The position numbers and the translations under genes are program-made. Under the pieces are notes generated by a model that worked only from the letters and a program-made list of their open reading frames with translations, did no database searches and had not been told where the DNA came from. Positions 44,646-51,668 of a stretch of DNA of 64,000 nucleotides are shown here, in pieces. The DNA comes from Ohtaekwangia sp966211525. Its GTDB lineage: Bacteria > Bacteroidota > Bacteroidia > Cytophagales > Cyclobacteriaceae. The stretch covers positions 22,941-86,940 of the forward strand of contig CBIHOZ010000005.1 in NCBI GenBank assembly GCA_966211525.1. The letters run 5' to 3'. Numbering within the stretch: position 1 is the stretch's first letter; each line of letters begins with the position of its first letter.

Positions 44646-46706
44646 ATGGAAAAAATCATTATACATAACGAACTAAAAGAAAAAAAGAAAAAACTGGAGA
44701 TCATTACCAGTCAGTTGAAAAAACGTTTCATCGGATTGGACAGTATCATTGATGAAGTGATATCGTTGATGATGCCCTGGTATCTTTTCCCCGAAGCACA
44801 ACTTAGACCTACCGTTATAAACCTGTGGGGACTAACGGGCTCTGGGAAGACGGCACTCGTGCAGAGCATAGTTGAGCTTCTTGAGCACGGAAGACTCTAT
44901 ACACATATTGACATGGGTGAATTTGAATCAGATTCAGCAACGTGGATCAAAAATATATTCACGAGCGATCTCGATTTTTTTCACCAGAAACCAGCAGTTA
45001 TTTGCCTGGATGAATTTCAATTCGCAAGAACGCTCGACAATAATCAACGTGAATTAGGGAAAGACAAACTTCGTGTAATTTGGGATTTGCTTGATTCTGG
45101 AAAGATTGAGTATATACCGAGTAACAGCACATACTTGCTTCTCCGCGCAGATAGCTGCATCAAGAAACTGGATAAAGCAATTAAAAGCGGTGTTGTTATT
45201 GAGAATGGAGAAGTGGTTGCAGAGCAAGAAGTTTTCCTCAAGTTGTTTGAGACTTTCTTCTTCGATCACTACGATCGTTACAACGAGCCGTTAAGCAAGC
45301 GTTATCTCTTATCGAGAGATTTCATTGAAGGCCTGTATGACCTTATCTCAAATGAAGAGTTTTCAAAAGACTATCTCCGTGAGCAAGTAAAAGCGTCATC
45401 CTTGCCAGAACTGAAGAAATTTATACTGGAAGCCATGAAGGCGCAATCTGCAACAAAAGAAATTGACTTATCGCAGGCAATTATTTTTGTTCTGGGTAAT
45501 CTGGACGAAGCTTACCCGATGAGCCATAGTATGAATCCGGAGATAAGCGCTGATGAGTTTCATGAAGCAACAACCCGTATTACGATTGCATCGGTTAAAA
45601 GTGCACTTCGAAAAAGATTTCGCAGCGAACAAATTGCGCGATTGGGTAACAACCATGTTATCTATAAATCTTTTAGAAATATACACTTCCGCCAGTTGAT
45701 CGCGCAGGAGTTGGATCGTGTCGGAAAATTCGTACACACATCATTTGGATGGAACATGGCTTTTGATGATTCTGTCATTGATATAGTATACGCTGAAGGT
45801 GTCTTTCCTGCGCAAGGAACACGCCCGGTATTTACTACGATCAAGAATCTGATCGAATCCCGTATTGGCAAACTTGTTATGGAAGTTATAGACAAAAACA
45901 TAACAGCTGCCAATGTGCATTGGTATTATGCTGAAGAGCACTTCCTGTTTGAAATCTGTGATTCGAACGATCGGTATATATACTCTTTCCTGGACGAGGT
46001 GAACCTGAAGATCGACAATCTTCGTAAAACCACGAGCAAGAGTTCACAGGCGCACACCGGTATACATGAAGCCGGGCATGCGATTCTCGCTGCGCTTGTG
46101 TTTCGTATACTTCCGTCTGTTGCAGTGTCAAAAACTGCATCTGATGACGGTGAAGGATTTTGCATGATCAATTTCCCTGAGGGTCCCATGACAAAAGACT
46201 CTATCCGAAAAGATATAATTCTTACGCTTGGAGGATACGCAGCAGAGAAACTGGTCTTTGGAGACGAGCATACTTCTTCTGGTGTACGTCATGATATTGA
46301 AAATGCAAGCGAACTTGCCAACCGAGCCGTGAGACAGTATGCTATGGGAAGCGATCCGATCCATGTAGTTGCAGCAAACTCCAGCAATGAAGATAGCTTC
46401 TACCATACGGAAAAATACTCGCAGGAAGCAATCCGTGTAATTAAGGCGTGTATGCAGGAGGCTGAAAACATTCTATTGAGAAATAAACTTCTTTTATTAA
46501 GAATGGGCTCTTATCTCACTACACATGCACGCATGGAAGAAGCCATGATTGGTGACTACATTAAACAATATAGCACCGAAGAATGGGTTCGCACAGAAGG
46601 ATTCATAACGAAAGATCAGTATTACAATTTTCACGAAGTGGTTGAGCAACAAATACGAGAAGCCGTTAAAGCATCTTCGGAAGTTGCTGAGCTGGAACTT
46701 ATCTAG
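44646..46706 (+). CDS. AAA+ ATPase (Clp-like) fused to FtsH-type M41 metallopeptidase
   Basis: A 686-residue soluble protein not recognised as a named protein. The first 450 residues are a Clp/HSP100-like AAA+ module: Walker A G-L-T-G-S-G-K-T (62-69), Walker B V-I-C-L-D-E (118-123), sensor 2 in Q-G-T-R-P-V (near 394). The C-terminal 210 residues match peptidase M41 of FtsH: H-E-A-G-H at 475-479, G-G-Y-A-A-E-K-L-V-F-G, and the third zinc ligand Asp551 in R-H-D-I-E-N-A-S-E-L-A. Unlike FtsH there is no membrane helix and the ATPase is of Clp type. Its start is 4 bp after RtcB 1, and a terminator follows, so it is an RtcB partner. It may unfold or degrade proteins stuck on damaged RNA or ribosomes (inference). 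Confidence 0.85.
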   Translation: MEKIIIHNELKEKKKKLEIITSQLKKRFIGLDSIIDEVISLMMPWYLFPEAQLRPTVINLWGLTGSGKTALVQSIVELLEHGRLYTHIDMGEFESDSATWIKNIFTSDLDFFHQKPAVICLDEFQFARTLDNNQRELGKDKLRVIWDLLDSGKIEYIPSNSTYLLLRADSCIKKLDKAIKSGVVIENGEVVAEQEVFLKLFETFFFDHYDRYNEPLSKRYLLSRDFIEGLYDLISNEEFSKDYLREQVKASSLPELKKFILEAMKAQSATKEIDLSQAIIFVLGNLDEAYPMSHSMNPEISADEFHEATTRITIASVKSALRKRFRSEQIARLGNNHVIYKSFRNIHFRQLIAQELDRVGKFVHTSFGWNMAFDDSVIDIVYAEGVFPAQGTRPVFTTIKNLIESRIGKLVMEVIDKNITAANVHWYYAEEHFLFEICDSNDRYIYSFLDEVNLKIDNLRKTTSKSSQAHTGIHEAGHAILAALVFRILPSVAVSKTASDDGEGFCMINFPEGPMTKDSIRKDIILTLGGYAAEKLVFGDEHTSSGVRHDIENASELANRAVRQYAMGSDPIHVVAANSSNEDSFYHTEKYSQEAIRVIKACMQEAENILLRNKLLLLRMGSYLTTHARMEEAMIGDYIKQYSTEEWVRTEGFITKDQYYNFHEVVEQQIREAVKASSEVAELELI

Positions 46707-46711
46707 AAACA

Positions 46712-46743
46712 AAAGGCAAGGAGTATAACACTTACTTGCCTTT
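46712..46743 (+). terminator. Terminator of the RtcB 1 operon
   Basis: AAAGGCAAG and CTTGCCTTT form a 9-bp stem with a 14-nt loop and a T-rich tail, 6 bp after the AAA-M41 stop codon. Confidence 0.65.
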
Positions 46744-46801
46744 ACTTACTACGCAGAAAAATTCCCTGCATTTACTAATTTTGACAGACCATCTATACAT
46801 C

Positions 46802-47980
46802 ATGCAAGGCACCTACCGAATCGCGAAAGGCTGGAGAATATTCATATACATCTTCGCTCCTATCATAATGACTGTTTTCCTTTCTACTATCTTCCTCATC
46901 TTTACAACGGAAGGTATCAGTCCATTGATAGCACCGCTGCTGGCCATTGGTGCATTGGCCATGACGTGTATGTTTGCGTATGGTCTAATTGATACCATAC
47001 AGAGCAGGTTCATTATTGGCAGCGATCATATTACAGGTATAAATCCGCTCTCGACAAGAACATTGAAATTCGAAGATATCCTTGGATACAAGATTGAGCG
47101 CAATGGCATATACATTATTCCGAAAAATCCATCGCATAAAAAGATCAAAACGAGTACATATATCGAAAAAGCCGACCAGATCACGGCATGGCTTGCTTCA
47201 ACGTTCACTGACCTTAACCAGCAGGAATTTACCGACCACGAAAAAAGTATATTGAACGATGACTCCCTCGGACTTTCACAACACACAAGGGAACACCGGC
47301 TGGCAGAAGCAAGACGCATTGCGAAGATCACAAATGCCGCTGGCTTCGTATTGTTCTTATGGATCACATTTTACCCGGTGTTCTATACCGTTGTGCTGAG
47401 TATTGGTATAGCGTATCCAATCGTTATCATTATTCTTCTATATATATACCGTGGCCTTTTGAAGGTAGATGAAAGACCGAACAGCGCGTATCCTTCGGTC
47501 GCCACAGGCTTCATCATGGCCGGCCTCAGCCTTTCCCTGCGCGCACTCTTTGATTTCAATATACTGGAGTTTAAGCAGCTTTGGATCACCACCGGCACAC
47601 TCGCTGCATGCGTAATCATACTCATCCTGATAGCAACGCGTTTTCCTGAATTCAAAAGTATCCACGACTACTTTGCAATACTCACATTCATAATACTCGC
47701 CTATGCATACAGTTTTGGCGCTTATACTATATCAAACTGCCTGTTTGATAATTCCGATCCTGAATATTACCAGACTAAGGTTATCCAAAAAGAAATAAGC
47801 AAAGGGCGAAGCACAACATACTATATCATCGTTGCATCCTGGCACAATGCAGAGCGATTCGAAAAAGTTACAGTAAGTGCAGAGGAATACAACGAGGCGA
47901 CTATCGGCTCTGATATTGCCATTGCAGAAATGAAAGGGCTCTTCGGAACTCCATGGTATTTCCCCATCATCCAGGAATAA
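46802..47980 (+). CDS. Polytopic membrane protein with PH-like middle domain, unknown function
   Basis: 393 residues from the ATG at 46802 (46736 adds a non-conserved stretch). Two membrane helices at about 11-35 and 42-63 lead to a soluble segment (75-140) that looks like a bacterial pleckstrin-homology domain: R-F-I-I-G-S-D-H-I-T-G-I-N-P and the L-G-Y-K-I-E-R-N-G-I-Y-I-I strand. About four more helices lie at 185-320, and a soluble C-terminal domain of about 70 residues follows. It has its own position between two terminated operons. I do not recognise the family; a link with RNA repair rests on location only. Confidence 0.7.
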   Translation: MQGTYRIAKGWRIFIYIFAPIIMTVFLSTIFLIFTTEGISPLIAPLLAIGALAMTCMFAYGLIDTIQSRFIIGSDHITGINPLSTRTLKFEDILGYKIERNGIYIIPKNPSHKKIKTSTYIEKADQITAWLASTFTDLNQQEFTDHEKSILNDDSLGLSQHTREHRLAEARRIAKITNAAGFVLFLWITFYPVFYTVVLSIGIAYPIVIIILLYIYRGLLKVDERPNSAYPSVATGFIMAGLSLSLRALFDFNILEFKQLWITTGTLAACVIILILIATRFPEFKSIHDYFAILTFIILAYAYSFGAYTISNCLFDNSDPEYYQTKVIQKEISKGRSTTYYIIVASWHNAERFEKVTVSAEEYNEATIGSDIAIAEMKGLFGTPWYFPIIQE

Positions 47981-48019
47981 TATATAGTATCTTTCTGAAA
48001 CTTCCGGCTACTTTCCACG

Positions 48020-48048
48020 TTTGCAACCAAAAGTTTGTCCTATCTTTG
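48020..48048 (+). promoter_or_regulatory. Promoter for the RNA ligase / HD-Pnk operon
   Basis: A -33 TTTG (48020-48023) and -7 TATCTTTG (48041-48048) with a 17-bp spacer, an excellent match to the Bacteroidota primary promoter. Confidence 0.75.
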
Positions 48049-48076
48049 TGACGTACTTTAAAATATAGTGCAACCC

Positions 48077-48155
48077 TTTTAAATGAGGGACTTTAACATG
48101 CTCGTCTTGTAATACCATACCATCCATTTTAAGTATCCCGCATTCCCGCGGGAAA
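48077..48155 (+). promoter_or_regulatory. Leader with MLVL tiny frame and attenuator-like hairpin
   Basis: TTTTAAATGAGGGA (48077-48090) lies the same distance from the promoter as in the RtcB 1 leader. ATG 48098 opens M-L-V-L and stops at once. A hairpin of AATACCAT with ATGGTATT, enclosing the palindrome TTCCCGCGGGAA, follows. The message then runs about 120 nt to the ligase gene. The two leaders keep M-L-V-L with different codons, which favours a translated leader peptide. Confidence 0.5.
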
Positions 48156-48273
48156 GAATGGTATTGCTTTATTAATCCGTCCCGATCATGATAGATCCTT
48201 GGCGATCACGCTATATATAGTTCTTATCGAGACCGGGCTATTCTGTTTATTTCAAAATTCAAATTACAAGACT

Positions 48274-48969
48274 ATGAGTATCTCCAGAAAATATGGACGA
48301 ACATACCATTACCCTTTTTCACCAGGCACAACGAGTGACGATCGCATTCACCATGACTATTGGTCGGATGTAAGTAAATTGAAAACTATAGTGCATACCG
48401 AAAAACTGGACGGTGAGAATAACTGTCTCAGTCGCTATGGTGTTTTCGCCAGGTCGCATGCAGCTCCAACCGTATCTGCCTGGACAAAAGAAATCCGTCA
48501 GCGATGGGAATTGATCAGAAACGATCTCGCTGACGTTGAGATCTTCGGTGAAAACCTCTACGCTATACATTCGATCGAATATCGAAAACTGGAACATCAT
48601 TACTATGTTTTCGCAGTTCGCCTGCACGATATGTGGTTGAGTTGGGAAGAAGTAAAATTCTATGCAGCCATGTTTGATTTTCCAACCGTGCCTGCGTTAA
48701 AGATTGTAGAGCCGGTAAATGAAGCTCCGTTCCGCGAAGATATACTTGCGCTTACACGACAAAACAGTGTATTGGATTCGCACGATATACAAAGCGGAGA
48801 AGCCTGCACATGCGAGGGCATTGTGAGCAGGAATACAGAAGAATATGCTGTGAACGATTTCATGCATCATGTTTTCAAATATGTTCGCAAGGGACATGTT
48901 AAGACAGACGAGCATTGGACACGTCACTGGCGAAGAGCAAAGTTGCTGTGGGAATACCCGCAGGTATAA
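48274..48969 (+). CDS. Rnl2-like ATP-dependent RNA ligase
   Basis: 231 residues of the RNA-ligase branch of nucleotidyltransferases, which seal 3'-OH and 5'-phosphate RNA ends. Motif I is K-L-D-G-E-N with the adenylated Lys44. Motif III is E-I-F-G-E-N-L-Y (89-96), motif IV E-G-I-V-S-R (181-186), motif V F-K-Y-V-R-K-G-H-V (201-209). ATG 48274 is chosen over a TTG-started extension. It has no added domain. Seventeen bases separate it from the HD-Pnk gene, so the two make a heal-and-seal pair like T4 Pnkp plus ligase. Confidence 0.9.
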   Translation: MSISRKYGRTYHYPFSPGTTSDDRIHHDYWSDVSKLKTIVHTEKLDGENNCLSRYGVFARSHAAPTVSAWTKEIRQRWELIRNDLADVEIFGENLYAIHSIEYRKLEHHYYVFAVRLHDMWLSWEEVKFYAAMFDFPTVPALKIVEPVNEAPFREDILALTRQNSVLDSHDIQSGEACTCEGIVSRNTEEYAVNDFMHHVFKYVRKGHVKTDEHWTRHWRRAKLLWEYPQV

Positions 48970-48986
48970 TTTTAAACTATACAAAT

Positions 48987-50096
48987 ATGAATTGGTCATT
49001 ATCAAATAAAGATTGGGAACACCTGGAGAAGCAATTCGATTGGGTTGCCGACATGCGAAATGTACCGCAGGATTTTCTTCATCACGCAGAAGGTAATGTA
49101 GCTATACATACGCAAATGGTGTTAAGGGCATTAACGGAGGCACCTTCTTTTCAAACGTTGAAACAGGAAGAGCAGGAAATACTTTGGACAGCAGCATTAC
49201 TCCACGATGTTGAAAAACGTTCGACAACTGTGATGGAAGACAACGGGCGCATTACCGCGCATGGTCATGCACGCAAAGGAGAGTTTACAACGCGAAGGCA
49301 ACTCTACGAGCTCGACATACCATTCCAGCAACGCGAGCATATCGCAAGCCTCGTGCGTTATCACGGACTGCCGCTGTGGTTGATGGAAAAAACAAATCCG
49401 GTTAAAGCCTTACTGGAGGCATCGTTGCGCGCGGATATGAAATTACTGTCAGCGCTGGCGCGTGCAGATGTATTGGGACGAATTTGTCAGGATCAACAGG
49501 AGTTACTGGACCGCATCGATTTCTTTGATGCATATTGTGAAGAGCAAGCGTGTTGGCATTCGCGAAAATCTTTTGCTACGCCACTGGCGCAATTCACATA
49601 CTTCTACAAAGAAGATGCGCACCCGGACTATATTCCATTTGACGATCTGAAAACAAAAGTTGTCATGCTCTCTGGTCTCCCCGGTATGGGCAAGGACCGG
49701 TATATAAAAAAGCACTACAACGATTGGCCTATGGTAAGCCTTGATGCGATTCGAAGAGAATACAAGCTCAAACCTGATGACACTTCTGCCACCGGTTGGG
49801 CTGTACAACTCGCAAAAGAACGGGCTAAAGAATTTCTTCGGAAGCAACAACCTTTCGTATGGAACGCAACCAATATTACCAGGCAAATGCGATCCCAGTG
49901 GATCGATTTGTTTGTAACCTACAAAGCACACGTGAAGCTGGTATATATTGAAGTCCCATTTAAGACATGGCTATCACAAAATAGTAATCGCGAACATGCG
50001 GTTCCTCAAGCCGCTATATTTCGCATGCTCCCTAAACTGGAGGTGCCCTGTATATTTGAAGCGCATGATGTGGAGTATTGCGTTACGGATCATTGA
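48987..50096 (+). CDS. HD-Pnk: HD phosphoesterase fused to 5'-OH polynucleotide kinase
   Basis: 369 residues from the ATG at 48987. The N-terminal HD domain has L-L-H-D-V-E-K-R (His73-Asp74), with His41 and Asp161 as likely other ligands, and should remove 2',3'-cyclic phosphate or 3'-phosphate. The C-terminal kinase domain begins near 222 with the P-loop G-L-P-G-M-G-K-D (230-237), then V-S-L-D-A-I-R and V-W-N-A-T-N-I-T-R, as in polynucleotide kinases. An enzyme with this order (HD then kinase) has been characterised from Runella slithyformis, another Cytophagales member. It heals both ends so that the ligase upstream can join them. Confidence 0.9.
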   Translation: MNWSLSNKDWEHLEKQFDWVADMRNVPQDFLHHAEGNVAIHTQMVLRALTEAPSFQTLKQEEQEILWTAALLHDVEKRSTTVMEDNGRITAHGHARKGEFTTRRQLYELDIPFQQREHIASLVRYHGLPLWLMEKTNPVKALLEASLRADMKLLSALARADVLGRICQDQQELLDRIDFFDAYCEEQACWHSRKSFATPLAQFTYFYKEDAHPDYIPFDDLKTKVVMLSGLPGMGKDRYIKKHYNDWPMVSLDAIRREYKLKPDDTSATGWAVQLAKERAKEFLRKQQPFVWNATNITRQMRSQWIDLFVTYKAHVKLVYIEVPFKTWLSQNSNREHAVPQAAIFRMLPKLEVPCIFEAHDVEYCVTDH

Positions 50097-50120
50097 TTAG
50101 TAATATATACACCAAAAAAG

Positions 50121-50152
50121 AAAAGGCTTCCTGTGGTTAAGGGAAGCCTTTT
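50121..50152. terminator. Bidirectional terminator between HD-Pnk and the tRNA array
   Basis: AAAAGGCTTCC and GGAAGCCTTTT pair over 11 bp, with A and T tracts on both sides. Confidence 0.88.
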
Positions 50153-50235
50153 TGTTGATTCACACACAACGAACATCCGGAATGGATCATGTACGGTCAT
50201 CGAAAACATATAGCTGACAACAACGGTGTACTATG

Positions 50236-50310
50236 GGTGATGCATGAGGCTCGAACTCATAAACACAAGATCCACATTCTTGCCGCGTAGCCAGTTTGCG
50301 TTACACCACC
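50236..50310 (-). tRNA. tRNA-His (anticodon GTG)
   Basis: Cloverleaf on the minus strand: acceptor GTGGTGT/GCATCAC (two wobble pairs), anticodon stem CAAGA/TCTTG with loop A-T-GTG-G-A, T-arm ATGAG TTCGAGC CTCAT. The extra G at position -1 is encoded and faces C73, the identity pair of tRNA-His. No full CCA is encoded. The D-arm is slightly short in pairing. A Thg1-like gene, which acts on tRNA-His 5' ends in other organisms, lies in the same island at 59522. Confidence 0.85.
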
Positions 50311-50321
50311 ATATTAAAAAG

Positions 50322-50405
50322 TCGGAGAGGGATGAATCGAACATCCAAGGTCTATGACACCGCTTTTACAGAGCGGCCCGCTTCCACTTACGGTCTACTC
50401 TCCGA
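50322..50405 (-). tRNA. tRNA-Tyr (anticodon GTA)
   Basis: Class II tRNA of 84 nt: acceptor TCGGAGA/TCTCCGA (7 of 7), anticodon stem CCGCT/AGCGG with loop C-T-GTA-A-A, a variable arm with the GTC/GAC stem as expected for Tyr, and T-arm GGATG TTCGATT CATCC. The D region (ending AAGTGGAAGCGGG) matches bacterial tRNA-Tyr. No CCA encoded. Confidence 0.88.
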
Positions 50406-50453
50406 TACTATATTTCGAACACGCCATTAGTTATAGCACTTCCTCTGAAATGT

Positions 50454-50528
50454 AGGGTAACCTGGATTCGAACCAGGGACCTCATGCTTCCAATGCATGC
50501 GAGGATGACCAGACTCCTCCATTACCCT
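50454..50528 (-). tRNA. tRNA-Pro (anticodon TGG)
   Basis: Complete 75-nt cloverleaf: acceptor AGGGTAA/TTACCCT, D-stem GAGG/CCTC, anticodon stem CATGC/GCATG with loop A-T-TGG-A-A, T-arm CCTGG TTCGAAT CCAGG. All stems pair perfectly. No CCA encoded. Confidence 0.92.
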
Positions 50529-50548
50529 ATATACTTTATCAAATAAAA

Positions 50549-50571
50549 AAGCCTCCGTATTCGGGAGGCTT
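50549..50571 (-). terminator. Terminator inside the tRNA array
   Basis: AAGCCTCC and GGAGGCTT pair over 8 bp; on the minus strand TTTTTATTTG follows. It separates the degenerate tRNA-like stretch and tRNA-Asn (upstream) from tRNA-Pro, -Tyr and -His (downstream). Confidence 0.85.
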
Positions 50572-51069
50572 CTATGATTCTTCATGTATAGGCTACACTG
50601 TTAATCAATCAGACTTATATAGTCTGTCCTCCCTCCCGAGATTACTCCGGGATAATGCGGGCGATATGCGCTATATATAAGTACCTGATTCATGATGCAA
50701 ATATACGTTTAGATTTAACTTCTGTTACCTGTTACGTAACATTTATACACTATATTTTAAAATATGAAAAAATTGTGGCGCGGAGGGCTTTAACCTCGAT
50801 CTTTTCGTTGCGATATATACACCACAAACAAAACGCATTTATCTGCGACTATGCTATCACGCCACCGGCCTTGCAGCACACGATTCGGAGAGATATACTC
50901 TCCTCTCTGACCTGCACACCCTTTGTGAAGATTCCTGGTAACGCTCCAGGTCCTTAGCTTCTTCAGAACCACGCTTCTACTTAGTTAGCTTAATCTCCAT
51001 TGTCCGGCCACACGGTATTGATCCGTGTTCTTCCCGTTAAAGTGGGAAGCATCACTTTAAAATATACTG

Positions 51070-51122
51070 TCGAGGTGGTAGGAGTTGAACCTATCCCGAT
51101 AGCTATCGGGAATACACCTCGA
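51070..51122 (-). other. Mini tRNA-like element: acceptor stem, palindrome, T-arm
   Basis: On the minus strand TCGAG-GTG pairs with CAC-CTCGA (8 bp). Inside are only the 18-nt perfect palindrome TCCCGATAGCTATCGGGA and a T-arm ATAGG TTCAACT CCTAC. D-arm and anticodon arm are missing. The palindrome resembles a mobile intergenic repeat that may have replaced them. Confidence 0.6.
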
Positions 51123-51134
51123 TAATCTAATAAC

Positions 51135-51208
51135 TCACCCGGCCTGGAATTGAACCTGCCCCGATAAAGTATATATACCTTATCCGCCTCCCTGGAACAT
51201 GCGGGTGT
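51135..51208 (-). pseudogene. Degenerate tRNA (74 nt)
   Basis: Acceptor ACACCCG/CGGGTGA pairs 6 of 7. The T-loop TTCAATT is kept but its stem (GCAGG/CCAGG) has two mismatches. An AT-rich hairpin (ATAAGG/CTTTAT with loop TATATATA) stands at the anticodon arm position. No usable anticodon can be assigned. Confidence 0.5.
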
Positions 51209-51218
51209 TGATTACGCA

Positions 51219-51279
51219 ATCCGGCAGATCATTTACACGCATGTGCAAACTTTTGAGATATATACCTCAACTGCCGGAT
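51219..51279. ncRNA. Three-way-junction RNA element
   Basis: ATCCGGCAG and CTGCCGGAT close a 61-nt element with a perfect 9-bp stem. Inside are two hairpins: TTGAG/CTCAA with an 8-nt loop and TTTGCAC/GTGTAAA with a 4-nt loop. There is no T-loop. The minus strand is likely, in line with the neighbours, but the symmetry leaves the strand open. Confidence 0.45.
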
Positions 51280-51285
51280 ATCTGA

Positions 51286-51357
51286 GGACATAGATGGGCA
51301 CGATCCACCGACCCAGGCGTTAACAGCGCCTTGCTCTACCAACTGAGCTATATGTCC
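51286..51357 (-). tRNA. tRNA-Asn (anticodon GTT)
   Basis: Acceptor GGACATA/TATGTCC, D-stem GCTC/GAGC, anticodon stem AGGCG/CGCCT with loop C-T-GTT-A-A, T-stem GGTGG/CCATC. The T-loop is ATCGTGC instead of TTCGANN, lacking A58, so this copy is slightly degenerate. No CCA encoded. Confidence 0.85.
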
Positions 51358-51380
51358 GTAAAAAACTAAAGACAAACAAA

Positions 51381-51410
51381 AAACCCCGGGATATTCATTT
51401 CCCGGGGTTT
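51381..51410 (-). terminator. Terminator of the WYL-dioxygenase gene
   Basis: AAACCCCGGG and CCCGGGGTTT form a perfect 10-bp stem; on the minus strand TTTGTTTGTC follows. It lies about 260 bp after the regulator gene and 24 bp before tRNA-Asn. The 51411-51668 stretch between it and the gene is AT-rich with no feature seen. Confidence 0.88.
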
Positions 51411-51668
51411 CTGTTGATTTATGTATCTATGAATAGTACTATATATAGTCAACCGTCCCCGGAAAAATCCAATAATGCTTCGGCATGCGTATGCTCGAAG
51501 TATTCAGATTTGCTATGTTAATTCCGGGTTTCATTTTACTTATTCTCTATTGTGATGCAAATATATAACTACTTTTAACATGCTATGGCATAAACAACAA
51601 TATTTTTTTTATTTAAAAAGTTTTGAATAAAAAAAATCATTGCCTGATTCTTACAAACGGCAAAACGC

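Larger units (their letters stand above)
50572..51285 (-). other. Stretch of degenerate tRNA-like elements
   Basis: No protein gene. Besides the three elements entered separately, a Lys-like anticodon hairpin (CTTCCC/GGGAAG around a loop containing CTTTAA, near 51021-51050) is followed by a T-arm-like hairpin (ACACGG/CCGTGT). A CCTGG/CCAGG 7-nt-loop hairpin lies near 50936-50952 and a GGAGAG/CTCTCC hairpin near 50886-50905. Several pieces keep T-loop sequence while D and anticodon arms are lost. About 50640-50880 shows only weak hairpins. It looks like decayed tRNA genes or an array of tRNA-like RNAs. Confidence 0.55.
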
